NCBI RefSeq assembly: GCF_027172205.1
Contig: NC_070614.1
Span: 44,197,001 to 44,261,000, forward strand
Length of the DNA stretch: 64,000 bases
Direction: 5' to 3'
From: Podarcis raffonei
Lineage: Eukaryota > Chordata > Lepidosauria > Squamata > Lacertidae
The translations under genes were made by a program, and so were the position numbers. This document shows, one piece after another, positions 54,939 through 64,000 of this stretch. A model generated the notes under the pieces. It did not search any database, was not told where the DNA came from, and worked only from the letters and a program-made list of their open reading frames with translations. How positions within the stretch are numbered: position 1 is the first letter of the stretch; each line of letters starts with the position of its first letter.

Positions 54939-57900
54939 GTAAGAACATGATTTTTTATTCCTTTGGGGATAAAAGCTTCTGGTTATGTACGTACATAATA
55001 AAAATTTGATAATAAACATGATAGTGTGGTCAAAAAGAAGTCTCATCAGTGCTGGCAGGTGGCTAGTAGGATGTGTAGTAGAGAGGACAGGCAGACCATC
55101 AGTAGACTGAGCTAGAGTCAATGAAATGGGACCATCGCCTGGACTGTCCAAAAGTAGGAATAGGGGAGAACACTAGCTCAATTTACATTGAAAGGCACAC
55201 CTAACTAATTCAGATTTCCTGAAATGTTTTTTAAACCAAAACACTGACATCCTTTGAAATTCATATTTCATCTGCAGCCATATTTTTCCCTTCTTTTTCC
55301 CTGCTCTGCTCTTCAGCAGTTGTGTCATACATTTCATACTTCATTAGAATTAGCAAATGTAAGAAAGGCCCTGCTAACTCCGGCCAAGGGCCCATATAGC
55401 CCTACACTGTAATCTCACAGTGGCCAACCAGATGGCCATGAGAAACCCACAAGCATGTCCTGAGCATTACAGCAGTCTTCTCAGCTCCTATTCCCAGGAA
55501 CTGTGCTTCAAAGACATGGTGCCTCCAATGGTGGGGAGAGAACATAGCCACTGTGCTTAATAGCTATATCCCTCATTACAAATGTCAAATCTTCATTTAA
55601 AGCCATATAAGTTGTTGGTCATCACTAACTCTTGTGGGAATAAATTTCATAGTTTACCTAAGTGTTTACTTTCTTTTGTCTCTCCTGGATCTTTCAAAAT
55701 TCAGTTTCATTCCATGTCCTCAAATTTGAATCTTGTGGGATAATGCCTTTGTGTGTTTATCCACTTTCAAAACATGAGGTCTGTCCAGCAGAAGCAGGAA
55801 GACCCACCACATGCACAATCTCTGTATTGTTTCAGCACAGTGCCAAAGAACTACCAGCATGTCCTTTCCTTAGTCTTTGCTGTGAATGAGGTCAACGAGA
55901 ACCCCAACATTTTATCCAACATCACTTTGGGGTTCCAGATCTATGACAGCTACTGTCATGCAAAGATGACTTATCAGAATACTTTGAACCTCATCTCTCA
56001 TCATAGGAAAACCATCCCCAACTACAAGTGTGGTGTTGAGAAGAACCTGATAGCTGCCATTGGGGGCCTTGACTCTGAAACTTCAAGCCATATGGCCTCC
56101 ATCTTGGAGCTTTATAAGATTCTACAGGTAGGAAGAGTGTGGCTGGAATGTAGACTCCACAACTGTTGTATATGATTTAGCCTTAGTGTATATTCCCAGG
56201 GTTTTGGGAGAGGGAGAAGGACAGGAGAATGTTTTTGGCGGGCTAAAACAAAAAAGTCTTGCTTTTTTAAAAAAATAACATAGTTATCTGTAGAAAATCA
56301 TGTCAGTAATCACCAGCTGATTGTGCTAAACACTGCCTCTGCCTCAAGGAAAATGATGTGACAAAGAATTCAACCATTTGCAGTAATGAATTAGTTATCT
56401 GTAGAAAATCATGTCAGTAATTGCCAGCTGATCATGATGCATATCAGTTAATATCTTGACCCTCCTCCACAAAGATATCTGTTTACCTGGCCATTTTCCT
56501 TTGTAAGAAAATATGAAATAACATAAAACCATTTTTGTAAGCAAAAAATAAAATAAAAACCAATGTGTGGGGGGGTGACAAGAAATTTTCCACACCAGGA
56601 AATTTCTTCCTATGCCTCTGTCTCCCAACACCATTTTTGGTATGGCGTAATCAGAGGGAAAGGTGTAGGGGTGAAGAGTTTGGTTGGTGTGATGAAAATG
56701 CACCTAATGTATACAATCCAGCACTCACCATAATGCATTTGCACTGTTCAAACGTCTCTCCCTTCCTTTTTGCCCTCAATGTACATCTCAGAGACTCTTG
56801 TCCCAAGAGGCCGAAGAAGTTCCCTTGACCCACTCCATCAGCCACTACTGCCTATAAAACATGGCAAAAGTAGGAAAATGAGGAGCAGGGATGCGCAAAA
56901 GCAAATTCAAAAAGTAATCCTTAAATTCAGAAAGTTATTGAATTCAGCAAGAATAAAAAACCTAAGGACACATAGATATCCTACCTGGTGATTTACAAAC
57001 CCTCTGTTCTTTGCTAGATCACCTATTCTTCATTTACTCCAGCGGTGAGTGAAAAAGACCCTATTTCTTCCTTGTACCAAATGGCCCCCAGTGAAGAACA
57101 TCAATACACTGGCATTGTTCTGCTTCTTCTCTATTTCCAGTGGAAGTGGGTTGGGATATTTGTCACAGCTGATGATAAAGGAGAAACGTTTGTGAAAAAG
57201 TTGACACGCCAGCTTTCCCAGAATGGCATCTGTATAGCTGTCACTGAGAGAATCGTAACCCACAGGGGTTTTGATAATACTGGGTTGATAGAGGAAAGTC
57301 AGAATATGGCCGAGTCCCTAAGCAAAACAAACATCAATGTATTTGTTGTGAATGCAGACAAAAACACCATGACAGGTTTGCAATGGCTGCTACTGATAGG
57401 TAGAGAGATGAGTATGAGTCCCATAAACAAAGTGTGGGTTATGACCGCCGACTGGGATTTCTCTTCGGAGCCATACCACAAAGATCTGGATGTACTAAAC
57501 TTCCATGGTGCCTTATCCTTTGCCATTCATTCCAGTGAGGTTAAGGAGTTCCACCGTTTCCTCCTGAACCTAAATCCCCACTCTGAGGCCGATGGCTTTA
57601 TCAGGTTCTTCTGGCAACAGGCATTTGGTTGCCCATTTCTAGATGTAGAGACGGAGGAGGAATCCTGCACTGGTGAGGAGAAGCTGGAGAGCCTTCCTGG
57701 GGCTTTTTTTGAAATGCAAATGACCAGCCAAAGCTACAGCATCTACAATGCCGTCTATGCTGTGGCACATGCTTTGCATGCCATGTTGGCACCCAGAACC
57801 AAACAGGGAGAGATGGTGCTTGGTAACTATCTGAGACCTCAAAATCAATATTTCCGGGTAATGTCTAACATAGTTTGTCAAGGAATACACACTTGCATTG

Positions 57901-58388
57901 GTTTGGTGAAATTCAATAAGCAGATCAAAAGCTTTTGTTGTATTAAATTCTATGTAAGCATGCTGGCAAATTTAAGTCAAATGGCTTGCCAATACTGCAA
58001 AGCTTGAATGTTTTTAGCAGTTGAAAAGAGCTAAAAAGAGTTGAATGGAAATGTTGAACTTAGGTGGATGGATATGGATTGAGGATTAAATCTGTAAATT
58101 AAAATTTAAACCTCCTATCCAACATGTGTGGGAGAAAAAAGATGGCAAGGAGGCTGTGAAGCTAGGAATTATCAAGTTACATATTTTATCTCTGTTTATT
58201 TGTGTTCTGCTGATCTTTCCTCAGTTTCTACCTGTTGCTCAGAATAAAGCAGGCAAATTTGTAAAAGTAATTTTTTTTACTTACATTGAATGAAGGCAGC
58301 TACTACCTCTAGGTAAAAAATGCTTCTTAATTACGAAATACAAAATTAGTTTCTAAAATGGAATCTGGGCAGGTATGTCTCCCCTTAA

Positions 58389-58446
<58 letters not shown>

Positions 58447-61400
58447 TTTATTTATATCCCGCCCTCCCCAGCCGAAGCCGGGCTCAGGGCGGCTAACAAC
58501 AATCAAATAATCAAACAATCAAATAAACCAACATTCTAAAAATATTTCATTATAAAAATTAATTAAAATCAAGTTGATGGCAACCATTAAGCAAAACTCT
58601 GTGCAGGTTGCCAGAGGAGGGAGTCAGGCTGCGCCCTGACCAAAGGCCTGGTGGAACAACTCTGTCTTGCAGGCCCTGCGGAAAGATGTCAGGTCCCGCA
58701 GGGCCCTAGTCTCTTGTGACAGAGCGTTCCACCAGATTGGAGCCGCAGCCGAGAAGGCCCTGGCTCTAGTTGAGGCCAGCCTAACCTCTCTGAGGCCTGG
58801 GACCTTCAGGATGTTTTTATTTGCAGACCGTAGGTTTCTTTGTGGGGCATACCAGGAGAGGCGGTCCCGTAGGTACGAGGGTCCTAGGCCGTATAGGGCT
58901 TTAAAGGTTAAAACCAGCACCTTAAACCTGATCCTGTACTCCACCGGGAGCCAGTGCAGCTGATATAGCACCGGATGAATGTGGTCTCGCAGCGAAGACC
59001 CCATAAGGAGTCTCGCCGCGGCATTCTGCACCCGCTGGAGTTTCTGGGTCAGTCTCAAGGGCAGCCCCACGTAGAGCGAGTTACAATAATCCAGTCTGGA
59101 GGTGACCGTCGCATGGATCACAGTGGCTAGGTCAGGGCGAGAGAGATAAGGGGCCAACTGCTTAGCTTGGCGGAGATGAAAAAATGCCGCCTTTGTTATA
59201 CCTGTAATCTGCGCCTCCATAGAGAGGGAGGTATCGAAGATTACACCCAAACTCTTAACGGACGGTGCTGGCACTAACTGCACCCCCGCAAGAGATGGGA
59301 GTTGCCCCCTCAATCCCATATCGTCCCGTCCCAGCCAGAGGACCTCTGTCTTCGAAGGATTTAACTTCAACCGGCTCCCACGTAACCATCCAGCCACAGC
59401 CTCCAGGCATCTGGTCAGTGTGTCTGGGGCCGAGTCAGGATGGCCATCCATCAACAGATAGAGTTGGGTGTCATCGGCATACTGATGGCAACCCAGCCCA
59501 AAACTCCGAACAAGCTGGGCGAGGGGGCGCATAAAGATGTTAAAAAGCATCGGGGAGAGAATCGCACCCTGAGGCACTCCACACACCAAGGAGTGGCGCG
59601 ATGACAATTCCCCCCCAAGCGCCACCCTCTGTCCCCGACCAGAGAGAAACGAGCGCAGCCATTGGAGGACTGTGCCCTGGATCCCCACGTCGGCAAGGCG
59701 GTGGTCTAGGAGTTCGTGATCGACCATGTCGAAGGCTGCTGACAGGTCTAGAAGAATCAGCAGCCCTGACCCGCCTCGATCCAGCTGCCTGCGGAGATCA
59801 TCTGTTAGGGCGACCAGAGCCGTCTCGGTCCCATGACCAGCGTGGAAGCCGGACTGGAATGGATCGAGAGCCGATGTTTCATCCAGAAACCTACCAAGCT
59901 GTTCAGCAACCGCTCTCTCAATCACCTTACCCAGGAATGGGAGATTCGAAACCGGGCGGTAATTGGACAGATCTAAGGGATCTAATGATGTTTTCTTTAA
60001 GAGCGGACGCACCACTGCCTCCTTCAGTTCCCCTGGGAATATCCCGGTGCCAAGGGACAAATTGATGATATCCCCCAGGGGGGCCCGCACCTCATCTGGA
60101 CACGCTCTAATCAGCCATGACGGGCACGGGTCAAGAGGACAGGTGGTGGGCTTTCCAGCTTGGAGGAGTCTGTCCACATCGGCTGGAGATATCCGGTCAA
60201 AGTGGTCCAATACTGGACCCGAGGACAGTCGAGGGGCCTCCAGTTCATTTATTGTGTCCAAATTGGCAGGAAGGTCATGGCGGAGCAACAGGACCTTCTC
60301 CGCAAAAAAGCTCGCAAATGCCTCACAGCTGTGTGTCAGATTGTTATTTAAATTTGGCTGTCCTTCAAGGGACGTTAAAGACCTAATTATACTAAATAAT
60401 TGCGCCGGGCGAGAGCTAGCGGATGCAATGGAGGCCGAGAAGTAAGACTTCTTAGCGGCCTTCACTGCCATCTCATAGGTTTTCATAAAAACCCTATAAG
60501 ATGTTCTTGAGGCTCCGTCACGAGCACCCCGCCATACTCGCTCTAGCCGTCTTAGATCCCGCTTCATTTTCCGAAGCTCCTCGGTAAACCAGGGAGCCCG
60601 GTTTCTGTGGGGTCGCAGAGGGCGCTTAGGTGCGATCTCATCGATGGCTGCCAGGAGCTGGGTATTCCAGCCCTCAACAAGCTCAGTCAATGAGTCGCCA
60701 GGGGGAGCAAGGTCCCGCAAGGCCTGACGGAATCTATCAGGGTCCATCAGCCTCTGCGGGCGAGCCCAAATCGGCTCGCCACCTAAGCAGGGTGGGGGTG
60801 GAAAGTCAATCCTGGCTTTCAGAGCGTAGTGATCAGACCATGGCACTTTCATCAAAGGAGACATGATCACATCTATACCGGCGCCAAAGATCAAATCCAG
60901 CGTGTGGCCTGGGGAGCTTCAACAAATAGTATGAATTGATCCCAGCATGAGAAAACAGAAGCTTTGTAGTGTTCTCTCTTTTTACCCAATTTACCGTTCT
61001 CTTTCTTCCTCTGTAGCTTCAACCTTTCCTGAGGAATATCTTGTTTAACAACAGTGCGGGGGACACTGTCTTTTTTAATGAGAAATGTGAGCTAGAAGGT
61101 GGATTTGATATTATCAACTGGGTGACTTTCCCAAATAAGTCCTTCTTAAGAGTGAAAGTTGGGAAACTGGATCCTCAAGCTCCACTGGGCAGTGATTTCT
61201 CCATTGATGAGAAGATCATTACATGGCACCAGAGTTTTAACCAGGTGGGACCCAATTGCAGCTTCTGAGGTCTATAGGTCGACATTCACCAGATTTGTTT
61301 CATAATCATGTACAGCCTGCTGAATGAGTTCCTTTTAGCTGCATTGATTCTTTGTATGGTTAGGGATGGGTTGTTTACATGTCACTGTAGAGATTTTGGT

Positions 61401-62388
61401 TTCCAGGGTTTAAAACCCTGCAACTCTGCACTCATTCACTGGTCGAAATACCTAGACTATCTAGCTGAACCAAGCTCTGTTGACCAGTGGAAGGTAGTTG
61501 GTATGGTGTGCCTAGCAGCAAAGGGTTAGAGCCTTTTTAGGAATTCTGTGGAAGAACTTTTTAGAAGTCAGGATATTGTAAATTAATATCATTCCCTTGG
61601 TTCCCATACACCTCTGCCTACCCACTGTATTTCTGCTGTTGCCATGTTTGAGATGTCCTTTTTCTTAACGTGGAATGAGAGCTAAAACTCAATCATTCAA
61701 TAAATGTTTTGGAATGAGAACATCCACATGCGACAAGCACAGAAAGCATGCATTGCAAACTTGTGCTTCGTAGGAAACTTTAATTTTAATTCTGTGATTC
61801 ATTTTTTTAATGAACCAAGTTGTCGTTTCTCATCTGTATAAATGTATTTTAAAAGGAAACATATGTCAGTATGTCCATTGGCTTACACATTTTCTTTCCC
61901 TGAACCATTTACTGGCTGAGTGGCTCAGTTGGTTAGAGCATGGTGCTGGTAATGCCAAGGTCACAGGTTTGATCCCTTTATAGGACAGCTGTATATTCCT
62001 GCATTGTGGGGGGTTGGAATACATGATCCCAAGAGTCGACTCAAATGCTGCAATTCTTTGATTCTATATATATTTTTATTGGTTCGAATATGCACAAATA
62101 TTGGTGATTGAAACAAGCATTGTAAAGATAGTGGTGCTAATTAATAATAATAATAAATACCCTCCGAGTGCATTAATTCAATGCAACACCCTGTTGATGA
62201 AATGGCAAAGAACAAACAAAAATATAATCAAAAACATGCAATACCTTCTGTTTATGGATAGGTGGTGCCCCTTGCCTTGTGTAATGACCACTGCCATCCA
62301 GGTTGCAGCAGACAAAGGAAAGAGGGGGAACCATTTTGCTGCTATGATTGTACTCCATGTGCAGAAGGGAAGATTTCAAACCAGACAG
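54721..62388 (+). CDS. V2R-G: vomeronasal type-2 receptor, exons 1-5
   Basis: Exons 54721-54938, 55836-56127, 57018-57857, 61017-61244 and 62262-62388 join in frame to 568 codons plus one base. They cover the signal peptide, ligand-binding domain and first part of the cysteine-rich domain. From the E and F intron 5 lengths plus the insertion seen here, exon 6 should start near position 64400, outside the window. Three points weaken it relative to F: exon 3 ends CGG|GTAATG instead of CAG|GTAATG, exon 5 has an extra Cys, and L2 elements sit in introns 3 and 5. No stop is seen, so it may still be functional. Confidence 0.88.
55340..55710 (-). mobile_element. CR1 3' region, antisense (V2R-G intron 1)
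   Basis: Same insertion as 41875-42260 in F: AGTGGCCAACCAGATGGCCA, ACATGGTGCCTCCAATGGTG, CACTAACTCTTGTGGGAATA. Confidence 0.6.
55836..56127 (+). CDS. V2R-G exon 2
   Basis: 292 bases, TTGTTTCAG acceptor, ACAG|GTAGGA donor. Near-identical to F exon 2 ([20 protein letters not shown]). Confidence 0.95.
57018..57857 (+). CDS. V2R-G exon 3 (main ligand-binding exon)
   Basis: 840 bases, 280 codons, TTGCTAG acceptor. Reads [59 protein letters not shown] and [15 protein letters not shown]. The last codon is CGG (Arg) where E and F have CAG (Gln), which also changes the donor to CGG|GTAATG. Confidence 0.94.
58389..60910 (-). mobile_element. L2-type LINE with 756-codon open frame in V2R-G intron 3
   Basis: Antisense to the gene. 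The minus strand is open from the truncated 5' end through Met at 60894 to a stop at 58624. It starts [21 protein letters not shown], the end of the APE endonuclease domain, then reverse transcriptase with [51 protein letters not shown] and [10 protein letters not shown] (catalytic YADD), and C-terminal [13 protein letters not shown]. The 3' end is GCCCTGAGCCCGGCTTCGGC then a TTA microsatellite. F has the uninterrupted site near 44845. No stop in about 2.3 kb makes it young. Confidence 0.9.
61017..61244 (+). CDS. V2R-G exon 4
   Basis: 228 bases, CTCTGTAG acceptor, GTGGGA donor. Reads [20 protein letters not shown] and [17 protein letters not shown]. Has KCEL where E and F have KHEL. Confidence 0.94.
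61911..62068 (+). mobile_element. tRNA-derived SINE (V2R-G intron 4)
   Basis: Same copy as in E and F: GTGGCTCAGTTGGTTAGAGC, CACAGGTTTGATCCC, tail ending TTTGATTCTATA. Confidence 0.75.
62262..62388 (+). CDS. V2R-G exon 5 (cysteine-rich domain)
   Basis: 127 bases, TGGATAG acceptor, donor ACAG|GTACGT. Reads [20 protein letters not shown] and [19 protein letters not shown] replaces PGY and PCAEG replaces PCPEG of E and F, so the domain has one additional cysteine and loses a conserved proline. Confidence 0.92.
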
Positions 62389-62391
62389 GTA

Positions 62392-63174
62392 CGTTTCCAA
62401 GCACAATTCAAAGTGTTGGTGCTGACCTTTAAAGCCCTAAACGGCCTCGGCCCAGTATAGCTGAAGGAGCGTCTCCACCCCCTTTGTTCAACCTGGACAC
62501 CGAGGTCCAGCTCCAAGGGTCTTCTGGTGGTTCCCTCACTGTGAGAAGTGAAGTTACAGGAAACCAGGCAGAGGGCGATCTCAGTAGTGGAACGATCTCC
62601 CATCAGATGTCAAAGAAATAAACAACTATGTGACATTTAGAAGACATCTGAAGGAAGCCCTGTTTCGGGAAGTTTTTAATGATTGATGTTTTAATGTATT
62701 TTTTTAAAAAAGTTTTTTATTAACAATTTCAACATAACAAAATATCAAAACATATCATATTCATTATTTTCCCCCTTTCCCCCCACCCCCATCAAACCCT
62801 CCCTGCCCCACCAAGACTACCCTCAGCTCCTCTCTCTGATTTCTCAACACATGTTATTCTCTGCATATTATAAAATCATATAGATCCTTATATTATCTAT
62901 CTACCATGTTATCAATTAATAAATTTGTGTATGTTTATTCAAAACCTGCCAAGGATTCCAATTCATTTTGTTGTCTTCTTAAGTAATTTGTAAAAAGTTC
63001 CCATTCTTCTTTAAAGTCACAGTTGTCCTTATCTCGCAGTTTGTATGTCAGTTTAGCCAATTCTGCATAGTTCATCAATTTCTCTTAATCTTCTGTTGAA
63101 AGCCGCCCAAAGTGGTTGGGGAAACCCAGCCAGATGAGTGTGGTATAAATAACATATTCTTATTCTTATTCTTG
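62392..63174 (+). mobile_element. L2-type LINE 3' fragment three bases into V2R-G intron 5
   Basis: Begins CGTTTCCAAGCACAATTCAA and reads [20 protein letters not shown] in one frame; it ends CAGATGAGTGTGGTATAAAT and TTCTTATTCTTATTCT. After it the E/F intron sequence resumes (GTAGGGACTGTATGGTACAG). An antisense L1 piece interrupts it at 62698-63092. Confidence 0.8.
62698..63092 (-). mobile_element. L1 3'-end fragment nested in the L2 copy
   Basis: TTTTTTATTAACAATTTCAA and CATAACAAAATATCAAAACA followed by pyrimidine-rich TTTCCCCCTTTCCCCCCACC resemble an antisense L1 3' end and untranslated region. L2 sequence resumes at TTCTGTTGAAAGCCGCCC. Confidence 0.55.
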
Positions 63175-64000
63175 TAGGGACTGTATGGTACAGTATATCA
63201 ACTTTTTTAGCTATTTGTGGTAGAATAGATGCCTTACACAAGACATGAAGATGAATCATTACTTGTCAGGTTGGCGACAGTTGAACAACAAGTATTATTC
63301 ATTCATATATATTGATATTGATATTGATATCTATACTGTGTTTCTGTCCCTTGAACCCAAGAGAGGGTTTGTTGTTAGCTATTTGAGAAAAAATAAATGC
63401 CTTACACCAGACTTGAAGATAAAACTTTACTTTACAGGTAAATATATATTAATGAATGAAATGTGTTTCTGTCCCTTGAACCCAAGAGATAGTTTAGTCC
63501 TTTTTTGTTTTTAAAGCTGCTTCATAGCAGAGCATGAGCTAATAATCCACAGCTTGCCTGTCCTCTGAAACTCCTCCAGACAGTGTCTGCTTGAAGTCAC
63601 CACACTCCCATGTTCTCAGTCAAAGATGCAACTCACAGAATAATCAGCCAACCGCCAACTACCAACTTCCTCCTTCTTTCCTCAATACCATTTATTCTTT
63701 GTGAAATAAATTTACAATGCAAACACAATACAAATACAAACATTTGTAACATCTGTGATGGAAATTGCTATATGAAGAGGAAGAGATGGAGATCACGGAA
63801 AGGGTAATGTTTTGTTGTTGTGGCTGTCCAGGAAGAAGCTGAAAAACACTCTAATTAACAACAAAAACAACAACCTCTCATATGGTGCTTCTTAATTGGC
63901 TCTGCTATCATTGGCAACAACTAGTGGCATTAGCTATTTTTAAAATACGTAATTCCATATATTTCAGAATGTCTTCCTTAAAAATAGTGTGTTAGAGATA
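63175..64000 (+). other. Right edge: V2R-G intron 5
   Basis: Collinear with intron 5 of E and F (CTTCTGTCCCTTGAGCCCAAGAG and CTCCTCCAGACAATGTCTGC-like words), with a TTGATA microsatellite at 63306-63330 and a repeated GTTTCTGTCCCTTGAACCCA (63340 and 63463). Exon 6 is not reached. Confidence 0.7.

Noticed and set aside
58667-60445. Sense-strand open frames opposite the L2 coding region
   Set aside because: They are antisense shadows of the 756-codon LINE frame.
1-64000. A wholly new defence, mobile or regulatory system
   Set aside because: Everything that can be recognised belongs to V2R genes or to repeat classes known from squamates. Short unassigned stretches remain but show no gene-like structure.

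Overview
The window is vertebrate nuclear DNA from a squamate reptile, probably a lizard; the species cannot be read from the sequence. Evidence: intron-rich genes on one strand belonging to the expanded vomeronasal type-2 receptor (V2R, family C GPCR) group, embedded in a repeat mix typical of squamates: Bov-B, L2 and CR1 LINEs, an R4-like LINE, L1 fragments, Sauria-type SINEs, other tRNA-derived SINEs, hAT- and Tigger-like short DNA transposons, and LTR-like repeats.

Layout (all V2R units on +, named A to G here). A: last part of exon 3 to exon 6 (1-2248), 5' half outside the window. A 2.07-kb L1-like insertion with a target-site duplication follows (2971-5037), then B, a lone broken exon 6 (5894-6782). 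C (7320-14411, 895 aa), D (16922-26446, 899 aa), E (28992-37552, 877 aa) and F (41329-50601, 868 aa) are complete six-exon genes with open frames and matching splice phases. G (54721-62388) has exons 1-5; exon 6 is expected about 0.4 kb past the right edge. Every complete unit has the same plan: exon 1 signal peptide and start of the ligand-binding domain; exon 2 (292 bp) and exon 3 (837-852 bp) ligand-binding domain; exon 4 (228 bp); exon 5 (127 bp) cysteine-rich domain; exon 6 (902 bp) rest of the cysteine-rich domain, seven membrane segments and the stop.

C and D form one subfamily, E, F and G another. F and G share their upstream DNA (CR1 tail, Sauria SINE, an unclassified 0.7-kb repeat, an LTR-like repeat), so they arose by tandem duplication of a roughly 13-kb unit. 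The history is mosaic: in exons 1-3 F resembles G, but exon 4 of F is identical to that of E over all 228 bp and clearly different from G, which points to gene conversion or unequal exchange in the 3' half. Introns hold dated insertions whose empty sites survive in sister copies (R4-like LINE in F intron 4, short DNA transposon in E intron 3, L2 with a 756-codon open frame in G intron 3, second L2 three bases into G intron 5).

The genes encode pheromone and chemosensory receptors of the vomeronasal epithelium. I find no operon, CRISPR array, RNA gene or clearly new system; the interest lies in how the array evolves. Exon borders were set by eye from AG/GT sites, phase and comparison among copies. 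Similarity statements are by eye.
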